DNA of 5,551 nucleotides from Pirellulaceae bacterium (GTDB lineage: Bacteria > Planctomycetota > Planctomycetia > Pirellulales > Pirellulaceae). The translations under genes were made by a program, and so were the position numbers. This document shows positions 1 to 5,016 of this stretch, in pieces. The notes beneath the pieces are model-generated. The model was not told the origin of the DNA. It was given only the letters and a program-made list of their open reading frames with translations, and did not search any database. Location of the stretch: the NCBI GenBank assembly GCA_013002105.1, contig JABDKS010000276.1, positions 1 to 5,551 of the forward strand, in the 5' to 3' direction. Every line of letters begins with the position of its first letter. The stretch's first letter is position 1.

Positions 1-153
1 CGGCATCTCAAGTCCGATCTTGCCTTGAACCTCGCGAATCAACTCGTCGCCCGCGGATTCGCCGAAAATCGGATCGTAGCCCGAGTCAGCATAGGCTGCA
101 GTGTGATGCCGCTGAAGAAGTTCGCGCCAGTTCGTCCTACTACAATTTCTCAT
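1..153 (-). CDS. Partial SUKH (SMI1/KNR4-like) protein, N-terminus only
   Basis: A minus-strand reading frame opens with ATG at 153 and stays open to the window edge, giving 51 residues. The segment NWRELLQRHHTAAYADSGYD is followed by GESAGDELIREVQGKIGLEMP. This has the shape of a SUKH N-terminal region: an acidic helix of the EIxxxExxLG type running into a hydrophobic-Pro step. SUKH proteins are cytoplasmic and many serve as immunity proteins against polymorphic toxins; no toxin gene is visible here, so that role is only a family possibility. The start is the first in-frame ATG after in-frame TGA codons. It overlaps an upstream stop as ATGA. No Shine-Dalgarno is evident. The family call rests on a short fragment and could be wrong; the coding frame itself looks good. 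Confidence 0.6.
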   Translation of the reverse strand, partial: MRNCSRTNWRELLQRHHTAAYADSGYDPIFGESAGDELIREVQGKIGLEMP

Positions 154-280
154 TCGTCTGGATCGTTTTCAATCGGATCATGGCGGTCGCCACCAATCGT
201 CCGCACATGACATTTCATCGAGAAATGCGCAGGGGTCGCTTCGGTTCAGACATAGTCACGACGATCTTTTTCGGCTTCAT
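150..280 (-). other. Two tiny ORFs in ATGA-linked series upstream of the SUKH gene
   Basis: On the minus strand a 21-codon frame (280-215, starting MKPKKIVVTMSEPKRP) ends in a TGA that overlaps the ATG of a 22-codon frame (218-150, ending HDPIENDPDE). That frame's stop in turn overlaps the ATG of the SUKH gene at 153. Each junction is ATGA. These could be translationally coupled leader peptides, or the frameshifted remains of one small gene. The second frame extends upstream without a start (TEATPAHFS before its ATG), which slightly favours decay. No family is recognised. Confidence 0.25.
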
Positions 281-450
281 GGCACGGGGAAGTTAGAGTT
301 TTGCCTTCCGAGCCGCACACATTGGGGTGTCCCCTGAACATCCAGGTTCCCACTATTACGATAGCGCATCCATTCTTTGTCGAGCCGTTTCAAGTCTTCG
401 TCGGTACCGGCATCGATCTTTCGTGGTGCGGCGAAAGAGAGACCATGGTC
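277..450 (-). pseudogene. 5'-truncated coding fragment, unknown family
   Basis: A minus-strand open frame runs from just after a TAG at 453-451 to a TGA at 279-277. Its best part reads KIDAGTDEDLKRLDKEWMRY followed by RNSGNLDVQGTPQCV. It is charged and protein-like, but has no ATG or GTG before the Met in EWMRY. The protein-like part begins at about 420, where repeat copy 1 (419-680) ends. This suggests a gene whose 5' part was replaced or cut off by the repeat. Its stop overlaps the next small ORF as ATGA. No family is recognised, and chance coding is possible. Confidence 0.3.
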
Positions 451-680
451 CTACCGCGTTGCAACAGATTGTACCGACCATTCGGCATGACAGCTAATCG
501 AACGCGAGATTAGGCAGGAGTGCTAACCACGAAATACACGAATGACACGAAAGCATCTAGCACCGTCCTTTTTCATGTGGTTCGTGTATTTCGTGTTCTG
601 AATCGGCCGCGCACCTTTTCGAGTGTAGGGGTTCCCTGCAGCCAGCAATGCAGCCGACTTAGCGATCTAAGTTGCAGCGG
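419..680. repeat. Dispersed hairpin repeat A, copy 1
   Basis: This is the first of three related copies (also 1058-1292 and 5302-5551). Common blocks in order are: GGTGCGGCG; a diverged stretch ending GTACCGACC; GGAGTGCTAA; a long hairpin; CGCGCACC; GGGGTTCCCTGCAGCC; and a distal TTGCAGCG. The hairpin has perfect 15-base arms, CACGAAATACACGAA at 528-542 and its complement at 581-595, with a partial inner extension. A second perfect hairpin, ACTTAG-CGAT-CTAAGT, lies at 657-672. The copy is non-coding; open frames across it are shadows. Confidence 0.85.
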
Positions 681-727
681 ATGGGTCGATCCGGATGAAT
701 GGACGATGGTAGGACGTTTGGTCGGGC
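675..727. repeat. Direct repeat B, copy 1 (53 bp)
   Basis: The block begins CAGCGGATGGGTCGATCCGG and ends ACGTTTGGTCGGGC. It recurs at 877-929 with 6 differences by eye. It starts where repeat A copy 1 ends. Open frames across it, such as RPNVLPSSI on the minus strand, occur at both copies only because the DNA is repeated. I see no gene in it. Confidence 0.85.
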
Positions 728-730
728 TTC

Positions 731-781
731 GTCACGGCGGAGCGTGACGGCTACTTTGTTCGTAATGTTCGCGGAGCGAAC
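731..781. repeat. Two tandem mini-hairpins with CGGAG-containing loops
   Basis: GTCACG-GCGGAG-CGTGAC at 731-748 and GTTCG-CGGAG-CGAAC at 767-781 are perfect short stems with nearly the same loop. They are followed by related tails, GGCTACTTTG and AACGACGATGG. The unit therefore looks like a small palindromic repeat present twice, with the stems changing in a compensatory way. The function is unknown. Confidence 0.65.
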
Positions 782-876
782 AACGACGATGGGACTGTCG
801 CTGGACTCTCCGAGGCCAGTCTTGATAATTGGACCGTGCATTAACTCGTGCGTATTTGCTCGCGGACAACGATGGC

Positions 877-929
877 CAGCGGATGGGTCGATCCGGGGGA
901 ATGGACGATGGCAGCACGTTCGGTCGGCC
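877..929. repeat. Direct repeat B, copy 2 (53 bp)
   Basis: Second copy of the 675-727 block, offset by 202 bases and in the same orientation. It carries the same start (CAGCGGATGGGTCGATCCGG) and ends ACGTTCGGTCGGCC. The two copies bracket the mini-hairpins at 731-781. Confidence 0.85.
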
Positions 930-969
930 CGAGAAACCGACTAGCCGTGACACCGACTACGCATCCATC

Positions 970-1066
970 CATACGCGGCCAGCCACCGCAATGACCGGGG
1001 ACGAGCGGTTGAGCAACCATTGAGCCAAAGACGATCGAAAACTCGGCGTGCACCCGTTGGTTCACC
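970..1066 (-). other. Candidate degenerate attC-like site
   Basis: The plus-strand block GGTTGAGCAACCATTG at 1007-1022 resembles the centre of the good attC sites (AGTTGAGCGTCCATTC at 3945-3960, AGTTGAGCATCCACTC at 4630-4645). A minus-strand R''-like GGTGAAC sits at 1066-1060, followed by CAACGGGTG, similar to the site at 3002-3093. The inner stem is poor, CGAG/CTCG plus scattered pairs, and no clear R' is seen. It abuts repeat A copy 2, just as the site at 5180-5270 abuts copy 3. It may be a decayed site or chance. Confidence 0.3.
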
Positions 1067-1292
1067 AGTTTTGGTGCGGCGATCGGAGCAACCATCGCCC
1101 TATCGCGCTGCAGGAGCTGGTACCGACCGCGGGATTGGGTAGGAGTGCTAAGCACGAAGTACACGAATGACACGAAAGCATCGAGCACCGTCCTTTTTCG
1201 TGTGGTTCGTGTATTTCGTGGTCTGAATCGACCGCGCACCTGCTCGAGTGTAGGGGTTCCCTGCAGCCGACTTCGCAATCGAACTTGCAGCG
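1058..1292. repeat. Dispersed hairpin repeat A, copy 2
   Basis: The same block order as 419-680. The hairpin arms are CACGAAGTACACGAA at 1153-1167 and TTCGTGTATTTCGTG at 1206-1220, with one G-T pair. An inner pair CACGAAA/TTTCGTG lies at 1171-1177 and 1196-1202. The distal end is shorter than in copy 1: the AGCAATGCAGCC stretch is missing before CTTGCAGCG. Similarity to copy 3 reaches further left, to TGGTTC at 1058. Confidence 0.85.
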
Positions 1293-1320
1293 TGCAATCG
1301 GTAGCGTCGTTGCGTTTAAT

Positions 1321-1557
1321 TCAACTACCCGCGCAACGTGACCATGGACCGATCGACGAAAAGATGGTGGGGAAAGGGCCGGAAAGCAGATTGTCCAAGG
1401 CTGACGGGCATCGTCGGCCCCCGCACCAGCACCAGCCGACGTTGCGAACAAAGACCCGTCCGATCACCCACGACCCGAAAGCTACAGCGATCAGCCCGAG
1501 ACACTCGGTGATACGAATCGATCTCCTGCCACCGCCACTGAAAAGCTGTAAACGCAA
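1321..1557 (-). CDS. Possible small hydrophobic protein, unknown
   Basis: A 78-codon minus-strand frame, with only a TTG start, includes a plausible membrane segment: LGLIAVAFGSWVIGRVFV at about residues 20-37. A Cys-rich stretch GWCWCGGRRC follows. Another open frame on the same strand covers the same bases and there is no ribosome site, so coding is uncertain. The stop falls inside a GCGTTTNATTCAAC motif that recurs at 1595 and 3818. If real, it would be a small single-pass membrane protein; I do not recognise a family. Confidence 0.25.
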   Translation of the reverse strand: MRLQLFSGGGRRSIRITECLGLIAVAFGSWVIGRVFVRNVGWCWCGGRRCPSALDNLLSGPFPTIFSSIGPWSRCAGS

Positions 1558-1832
1558 ACACGCGAAGAGTTGCTGCTCGATGCATTGCGTCTGAGCGTTT
1601 TATTCAACCGCACTGCTCAATGCGCCAATGGACCGGGGAACGAAAGATGCTGCGCGCCGGCCACGAAAAATGATCCGCAAACGGGTGCCGGCATGCGTTT
1701 GGGGTGCGTGTCACCACCGTCTTGTCAGCGATCGGGTCGATGCTGAGACCAGCTGCGCCGCTCCGGAAGCGTCATCCCGGCAACGGCAGTGCAAAGCAAA
1801 ACGCATGCGTCGGCCAAGCAGCGATCGGGCCA
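1558..1832. other. Stretch with no supportable gene
   Basis: Open frames here on both strands are Arg- and Ser-rich and lack recognisable motifs, typical of read-through in moderately GC-rich non-coding DNA. The GCGTTTTATTCAAC motif lies at 1595-1608. AGCGATCGGG occurs at 1728-1737 and GCGATCGGG at 1821-1829. If 1833-1888 is an attC, this is the start of the next cassette on the minus strand, but no gene begins within the first 60 bases as it does in the other cassettes. Confidence 0.4.
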
Positions 1833-1888
1833 CTCGAACCAATGCTTTGACACTCGGCTTCGCGAGGTCAAAGCATTACGCGTTATCC
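1833..1888 (-). other. Candidate short attC site (56 bp)
   Basis: The plus-strand hairpin is AATGCTTTGAC (1841-1851), an unpaired A, CTCG, loop GCTTCG, CGAG, then GTCAAAGCATT (1867-1877). Flanking boxes on the minus strand are GGATAAC (1888-1882) as R'' and GTTCGAG (1839-1833) as R'. The single bulged base in the arm is a hallmark of attC folds. The same layout and similar bases occur at 3603-3664. It starts 29 bases after the ankyrin gene's stop. The alternative is a simple terminator-like hairpin, though no T run follows on either strand. Confidence 0.5.
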
Positions 1889-1917
1889 GCCGATTGTGAG
1901 TACGTACGGAACGAACC

Positions 1918-2277
1918 TCATCCCAGAAACGGCGGAGTGAAGTGCTTTGCCATCGCTTCGCGAATCTTGAGCAGTCGTGACATACATTCATCGTGGCCGT
2001 ATGTTTCTGCGAGCGAAGCCGCAGAGGTTCGGCACAGATTTACAACGGCAGGTGGAACTCTGCGAAATTCTGTATTGGGTTTGTTCAGAAGTGCACTTTC
2101 CATATTGCCCACGAGTAGCATTGGCGTTTGATTTGCACCGACTGGGTGTGATGTTCGTTTGCGACGCAACGTAACGCTTGCACCGTGCTGGAGAGCATCC
2201 TCAACTTCTGTGAGGTCAAGCGAAATGATGCTCGCGATCAGCTGTTCGTCAAGTTCTTCGGGTGTCCTGGTAGGCAT
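1918..2277 (-). CDS. Small ankyrin-repeat-like protein
   Basis: A 119-residue product. Residues 9-37, LDEQLIASIISLDLTEVEDA then LQHGASVTL, follow the ankyrin pattern: helix, helix, then xHGAxVxxR. Residues 86-104, AASLAETYGHDECMSRLLK, match a closing ankyrin repeat of the AxxLAxxxGHxEcxxLL type. The middle (about 40-85) does not fit the consensus, so it is a short or decayed repeat array with two recognisable units. Ankyrin repeats mediate protein binding; the partner is unknown. The ATG at 2277 is chosen because the frame further upstream lies inside the attC at 2304-2394; it is 33 bases from the cassette boundary. There is no Shine-Dalgarno. No signal peptide or membrane segment is seen. 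Confidence 0.7.
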   Translation of the reverse strand: MPTRTPEELDEQLIASIISLDLTEVEDALQHGASVTLRRKRTSHPVGANQTPMLLVGNMESALLNKPNTEFRRVPPAVVNLCRTSAASLAETYGHDECMSRLLKIREAMAKHFTPPFLG

Positions 2278-2303
2278 TCGAGAGAAAGTCGCAAGCAATT
2301 GGT

Positions 2304-2394
2304 GTGAGTCGGCCCGCGTCACCGGGGCCCGTGAGTTGACATTCCATTCGTGAAACCGAACCAACGGGCCTCCGTACGCACGCGACGGTTACCC
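2304..2394 (-). other. attC recombination site (91 bp)
   Basis: Inner arms GGCCCGT (2326-2332) and ACGGGCC (2364-2370) pair perfectly, and outer CGCGT (2315-2319) pairs with ACGCG (2380-2384). The centre AGTTGACATTCCATTC (2334-2349) matches the sites at 3915 and 4600. The minus-strand R'' is GGGTAAC (2394-2388), matching GTTACCC at the other end of the 188-residue cassette. The R' is GACTCAC (2310-2304), degenerate against GTTRRRY. It begins 11 bases after the stop of the gene at 2406-2972. Confidence 0.75.
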
Positions 2395-2405
2395 CAATTA
2401 TACAG

Positions 2406-2972
2406 CTAGATTGTAAACCAGATGTCGCAGGCACGATCCGCAGCAGATTGAAAGACATCGATGATTGGATCAATTTCAAATTCAGGTTCTTGGTAGGACG
2501 ATCGGAGCTCAACACATCGATCCGTAAATCGTCGAACCTCAGCACGCGTGAGAGTTCCGTACGTTTTTTCGTCCGGGCAATCCGCACCGAACCATGCTCT
2601 CCCATTCTTTAGCGCATCTTCGAGTTCGGGAAATGGCTGAAAAAAGCTGGGTGCGAAGTTGCCGAGAAAATCAAAATACCGAAAGTCGTTGCTTGTTAGC
2701 GCATTGTCGACGACGCAGGGGCGAACGAGAAGCTCGACGGCGATGTGATGACGCTCGTCTTCGCGTTGGTCGGATCGGAGCGGGAACCCGTGATTGATTA
2801 CGGATTCGGCTAGTTGTTGAGCGCGTCGCACTTCGTCTTCCGCGTCTGGACTACGCGTGATCTTCTCTGACACGAGTTGCTCTATTGAACGAAGCATGCT
2901 CGGCTCGCCTGTACCGGCGAGCTCAGCTAGAAACTGGTGGTCGTAAGGCCAAAAAACAATTCGGAACGACAT
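2406..2972 (-). CDS. Uncharacterised 188-residue soluble protein
   Basis: The product starts MSFRIVFWPYDHQFLAELAG and ends SAADRACDIWFTI. It has no signal peptide or membrane segment. It is acidic, with a helical stretch at about 24-60, an aromatic-rich centre (FRYFDFLGNFAPSFFQPF, 97-114) and a C-terminal helix ending in a hydrophobic strand. The layout (short beta start, HH at 75-76, late YGTLTRAEV at 138-146) loosely recalls small DUF families such as DUF1877 or DUF7691, but I cannot assign it and claim no function. The ATG at 2972 is 36 bases inside the cassette boundary at 3008. No Shine-Dalgarno is present. The stop TAG is followed 11 bases on by an attC, so the gene fills its cassette. 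Confidence 0.8.
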   Translation of the reverse strand: MSFRIVFWPYDHQFLAELAGTGEPSMLRSIEQLVSEKITRSPDAEDEVRRAQQLAESVINHGFPLRSDQREDERHHIAVELLVRPCVVDNALTSNDFRYFDFLGNFAPSFFQPFPELEDALKNGRAWFGADCPDEKTYGTLTRAEVRRFTDRCVELRSSYQEPEFEIDPIIDVFQSAADRACDIWFTI

Positions 2973-3001
2973 TGATTGAGCAGGAGTCGTCGATGTCAGT
3001 G

Positions 3002-3093
3002 GGGTAACGGTGGGCGAAACCGGGTCGCCGCCATCCGGTCTCTAGCTACGAATAAACACGATCGGCGACTCCGTGTTCATGGCATGGTTCAAG
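3002..3093 (-). other. attC recombination site (92 bp)
   Basis: Inner arms GTCGCCG (3024-3030) and CGGCGAC (3063-3069) pair perfectly; outer arms pair imperfectly. On the minus strand the R'' is CTTGAAC (3093-3087), followed by CATGCCATGAACACGGAG. This lines up with CATCGGATGCAACGAAGG of the site at 4600-4689. The R' is GTTACCC (3008-3002), the exact complement of the R'' that ends the next cassette at 2394. The centre does not keep the AGTTGAG motif, so the stem and boxes carry the call. Confidence 0.65.
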
Positions 3094-3602
3094 TAAGCCG
3101 CTTTGCGGCGGATTTTTGTGTTGCGGACATTGTAGTGTTCGCAGTCGCTCGGTGGTCAAATTTACGTTGGCGCCTCGCTCGTTAAACTCAATCGTATAGC
3201 GGGTTCTGTCCCCACGGCATGGACACCCAAGTCTGGATAGGGAGATTCTAGCAGGCTCACTGTGACACCTCACCATTGAGTGTACAGTACGGCGGCTCGG
3301 ATCCAACCAACGCTTTGAACCGCTGGCCGTGGGACTGGGTTCAATACCAGATGAAAATCGAAAAGTGATGAGAGCTGCAAGTCCAACCTATCATTGGCAA
3401 TCCAAAATCAAAAAACAGGGTTTGCCAACTCGCTTTCATTCTGCGCCAGCGAATTCGACGTTTGCCATCGGCCACGAAAAACACGGCGGAATTGGCTGCC
3501 TTAAAGCCACCGCATCAGCTCCAATTCAAATACTCTCGATGCACGTCGCGCGCCAAACCGCCATTGGCTAAGATCAGGACGCGTCAGAACATCACTGGGC
3601 TT
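3094..3602. other. Cassette interior with no supportable gene
   Basis: About 500 bases between two attC sites. The longest frames (for example 3306-3046 minus and 3329-3571 plus) overlap each other or run into attC sequence, and none shows a domain, a good start or protein-like composition throughout. A minus-strand stretch YTIEFNERGANVNLTTERLR followed by a CPQH motif is the most protein-like piece, but its frame continues through the attC. The interior may hold a decayed gene, a non-coding RNA or a structural cassette. Confidence 0.45.
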
Positions 3603-3664
3603 TTTGAACAAATTCCTTGACCTTCGGCTCGTACCTCGCGAAGTCAAAGCCTTACTGGTTACGA
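3603..3664 (-). other. Short attC site (62 bp)
   Basis: Plus-strand arms TTGAC (3617-3621) and GTCAA (3643-3647), then an unpaired C at 3622, then TTCG (3623-3626) with CGAA (3639-3642). The minus-strand R'' is TCGTAAC (3664-3658), 6/7 complementary to the R' at 3921-3915. The R' is GTTCAAA (3609-3603), 6/7 complementary to the R'' at 3093-3087. It shares layout, bulge position and the CTCGCGA / GTCAAAGC blocks with 1833-1888, forming a second attC type distinct from the 88-92 bp sites. Confidence 0.55.
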
Positions 3665-3914
3665 GGTGCGTGCCATCCGGCTGGCAGCGAATTGTTGGCT
3701 GCGAAGAAGTAGTTGCCCCTGGTTCAATTAGTTTAACGGCTCGCACCAGTCGCGGCAAAATGAGCAGCGCGTCGACCGAGCCAAATCAGTCCTGACCTCC
3801 GTGATCTCCGCGCCTCTGCGTTTGATTCAACAGCGCACCGGCAGCTTGCCGACCGCGCATCCAATCCGCATCGATCAAACGCACCAAGACACCAAGGGCA
3901 AATGATGTCAGCCC
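3665..3914. other. Very short cassette interior with repeat fragment, no gene
   Basis: The cassette is about 312 bases including its attC and holds no convincing gene. At 3797-3820 it carries CTCCGTGATCTCCGCGCCTC followed by TGCG. This looks like one arm of a dispersed repeat of the CGCAGAGGCGC type seen in many environmental bacteria; the opposite arm is absent. GCGTTTGATTCAAC follows at 3818-3831. Small frames across it are Arg- and Ser-rich shadows. Confidence 0.5.
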
Positions 3915-4002
3915 TCGTGACGTCCCCGATCAGCGGGGACCGGGAGTTGAGCGTCCATTCGTGAAAACTGACCACCGGTCCCCGTTGCATCGATGGTTAG
4001 GC
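3915..4002 (-). other. attC recombination site (88 bp)
   Basis: It has the best stem in the window: CGGGGACCGG (3934-3943) and CCGGTCCCCG (3975-3984), ten perfect pairs. The conserved centre is AGTTGAGCGTCCATTC (3945-3960). The minus-strand R'' is GCCTAAC (4002-3996), the exact complement of the R' GTTAGGC that opens the cupin cassette at 4606. The R' is GTCACGA (3921-3915), one base off GTTACGA. It starts 22 bases after the cupin stop. Confidence 0.85.
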
Positions 4003-4024
4003 CCCTTGAAAACACTTACGACAT

Positions 4025-4561
4025 TCATGGCGGCAACTTGTATCGGAGGAGTCTCCCGATGAACGCCAGCACTCGCATCACTGCGTGAGGCGGCCTAGCC
4101 GACTTGATCTCGTTCTCATGCTCCACAAAGAGTAGGGAGATACGGATCAGCGAGCCGAAGTTCCTCGGCGGGAGCGTCAACTGCCCCGCAGCGACTAAAG
4201 AATGCATTCGTCGGAACAAACGCTCAAAAGCCAGAGCCGGCTTATGCACGTTGCGGAGCCGAACCTCGACCGGAGATGGATTCTTGAGAGTGTGTGCGGT
4301 TCCGGCTGGAACTACTGCCGAGTCACCGGCGCCTAGCTGTCGCCATTGACCATCGAGACACACATCCAGATTGCCTTCTAGTACGTGATAGCTCTCTTCC
4401 GCGTGTGGATGAATGTGCAACGGTGGGCCAGCAAAACCCGGCGCAATAACGTTGATGGCCTCGAACAACTCACCACCCGTGTCTGCGGTGGACTTCGTGA
4501 TCTCCCACCACATCCCAGTGGCAGCGAAGTCAAGAATTCGGTCTGGATCTTTTGCGGTCAT
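4025..4561 (-). CDS. Cupin-domain protein (single small beta-barrel)
   Basis: A 178-residue product with one cupin 2 domain. Motif 1 is PPLHIHPHAEESYHVLEG (46-63), supplying metal ligands His49, His51 and Glu55 or Glu56. Motif 2 is GAGDSAVVPAGTAHTLKNP (77-95), with His90 as the fourth ligand. All expected residues are present, so the metal site should be intact. Such proteins range from quercetin-dioxygenase-like enzymes to isomerases and sensors, and the substrate cannot be read from the sequence. The C-terminus (about 110-178) is helical and basic and ends in FIGRLLRYKLPP. The ATG at 4561 is 38 bases inside the cassette boundary; a frame extending to 4660 merely reads through the attC. No Shine-Dalgarno is seen. 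It is the sole gene of its cassette. Confidence 0.9.
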   Translation of the reverse strand: MTAKDPDRILDFAATGMWWEITKSTADTGGELFEAINVIAPGFAGPPLHIHPHAEESYHVLEGNLDVCLDGQWRQLGAGDSAVVPAGTAHTLKNPSPVEVRLRNVHKPALAFERLFRRMHSLVAAGQLTLPPRNFGSLIRISLLFVEHENEIKSARPPHAVMRVLAFIGRLLRYKLPP

Positions 4562-4599
4562 ATTGCGGATGCGATTGTTGGATACCGCGCGGAATAGTG

Positions 4600-4689
4600 G
4601 CCTAACGACCCGGATCAGCGGGGACCGGGAGTTGAGCATCCACTCGAGAAAACGGACCACCGGTCCTTCGTTGCATCCGATGGTTACGC
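4600..4689 (-). other. attC recombination site (90 bp)
   Basis: Inner arms GGACCGG (4622-4628) and CCGGTCC (4660-4666). The centre AGTTGAGCATCCACTC (4630-4645) is nearly identical to the site at 3915-4002, and the whole site is its closest relative. The minus-strand R'' is GCGTAAC (4689-4683), the exact complement of GTTACGC at 5186-5180. The R' is a canonical GTTAGGC (4606-4600) fitting GTTRRRY. Confidence 0.85.
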
Positions 4690-4790
4690 GGGTCTTTCCT
4701 TCCCACGCATGAAGATCAGTCTATCGCATCGCAAGTCAGGTATCCAACCAACGCCTAGAATGTATCGCGATTGGGTGGACATGAAGCGGA

Positions 4791-5006
4791 TCAATCAGCG
4801 ACTCGTTCTGCCTTGGTCGTGTTGTGATCAAGACTCATTTTCGCGACCGTCCAAAAGCAGAGATAAAGCCCTCCAGTCGCAAAAGCCAATTCGAGGATCT
4901 CATTTAGGTTTCTTCCAAATAACTCGAATCCCACGAACTCGCCCGTAATTCCGATGCCAGCCATCAGCGCCCCGATCTTCAAGTACCAATTATATTTCTT
5001 CGGCAT
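4791..5006 (-). CDS. Small two-helix membrane protein, unknown
   Basis: A 71-residue product beginning MPKKYNWYLKIGALMAG. Two likely membrane helices lie at about 7-24 (WYLKIGALMAGIGITGEF) and 38-57 (LELAFATGGLYLCFWTVAKM), joined by a loop with Arg32, Asn33 and Glu36. A hydrophilic tail ends TTKAERVAD. The ATG at 5006 is chosen because AGGAG lies 8 bases upstream, the only clear Shine-Dalgarno in the window. A GTG at 5144 would give a 117-residue form and sits 36 bases inside the cassette boundary, as in the other cassettes, but the extra 46 residues look non-coding. The attC follows 101 bases after the stop. The family is not recognised. Confidence 0.7.
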   Translation of the reverse strand: MPKKYNWYLKIGALMAGIGITGEFVGFELFGRNLNEILELAFATGGLYLCFWTVAKMSLDHNTTKAERVAD

Positions 5007-5011
5007 GATGC

Positions 5012-5016
5012 GATCT
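5012..5016 (-). promoter_or_regulatory. Shine-Dalgarno deciding the start of the 71-residue protein
   Basis: The minus strand reads TATCAGGAGATCGCATCATG, with AGGAG (about 5012-5018) ideally spaced before the ATG at 5006. The other cassette genes have no comparable purine run, so this site supports translation from 5006 over the GTG at 5144. Confidence 0.5.

Noticed and set aside
841..1278. 145-codon minus-strand frame
   Set aside because: It crosses repeat A, the attC-like site and repeat B in turn; its length comes from repeats lacking stops, not from coding.
1145..1594. 149-codon plus-strand frame
   Set aside because: It begins inside the repeat A hairpin, and the same opening residues appear at copy 1, so it is a repeat shadow.
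1841..1877. Rho-independent terminator for the ankyrin gene
   Set aside because: The stem is strong but no T run follows on the minus strand, and the flanking boxes fit an attC better.
1628..2131. 167-codon plus-strand frame
   Set aside because: It runs antisense through the attC at 1833-1888 and the ankyrin gene, and its composition is Arg/Ser-rich without domains.
2278..2364. N-terminal extension of the ankyrin frame (MVRFHEWNVNSRAPV...)
   Set aside because: It reads through the attC at 2304-2394. Similar extensions (VRFLEWMLNSRSPL at 4660, VSFHEWTLNSRSPL near 3975) occur only because the attC DNA is conserved.
3733..3990. 85-codon minus-strand frame
   Set aside because: Its start and first third are attC sequence and the rest crosses a dispersed repeat arm (NAEARRSRRS). 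No protein-like motif.
3301..4754. 13-base direct repeat ATCCAACCAACGC at 3301-3313 and 4742-4754
   Set aside because: Flanks do not align, and neither position coincides with a cassette boundary; probably chance.
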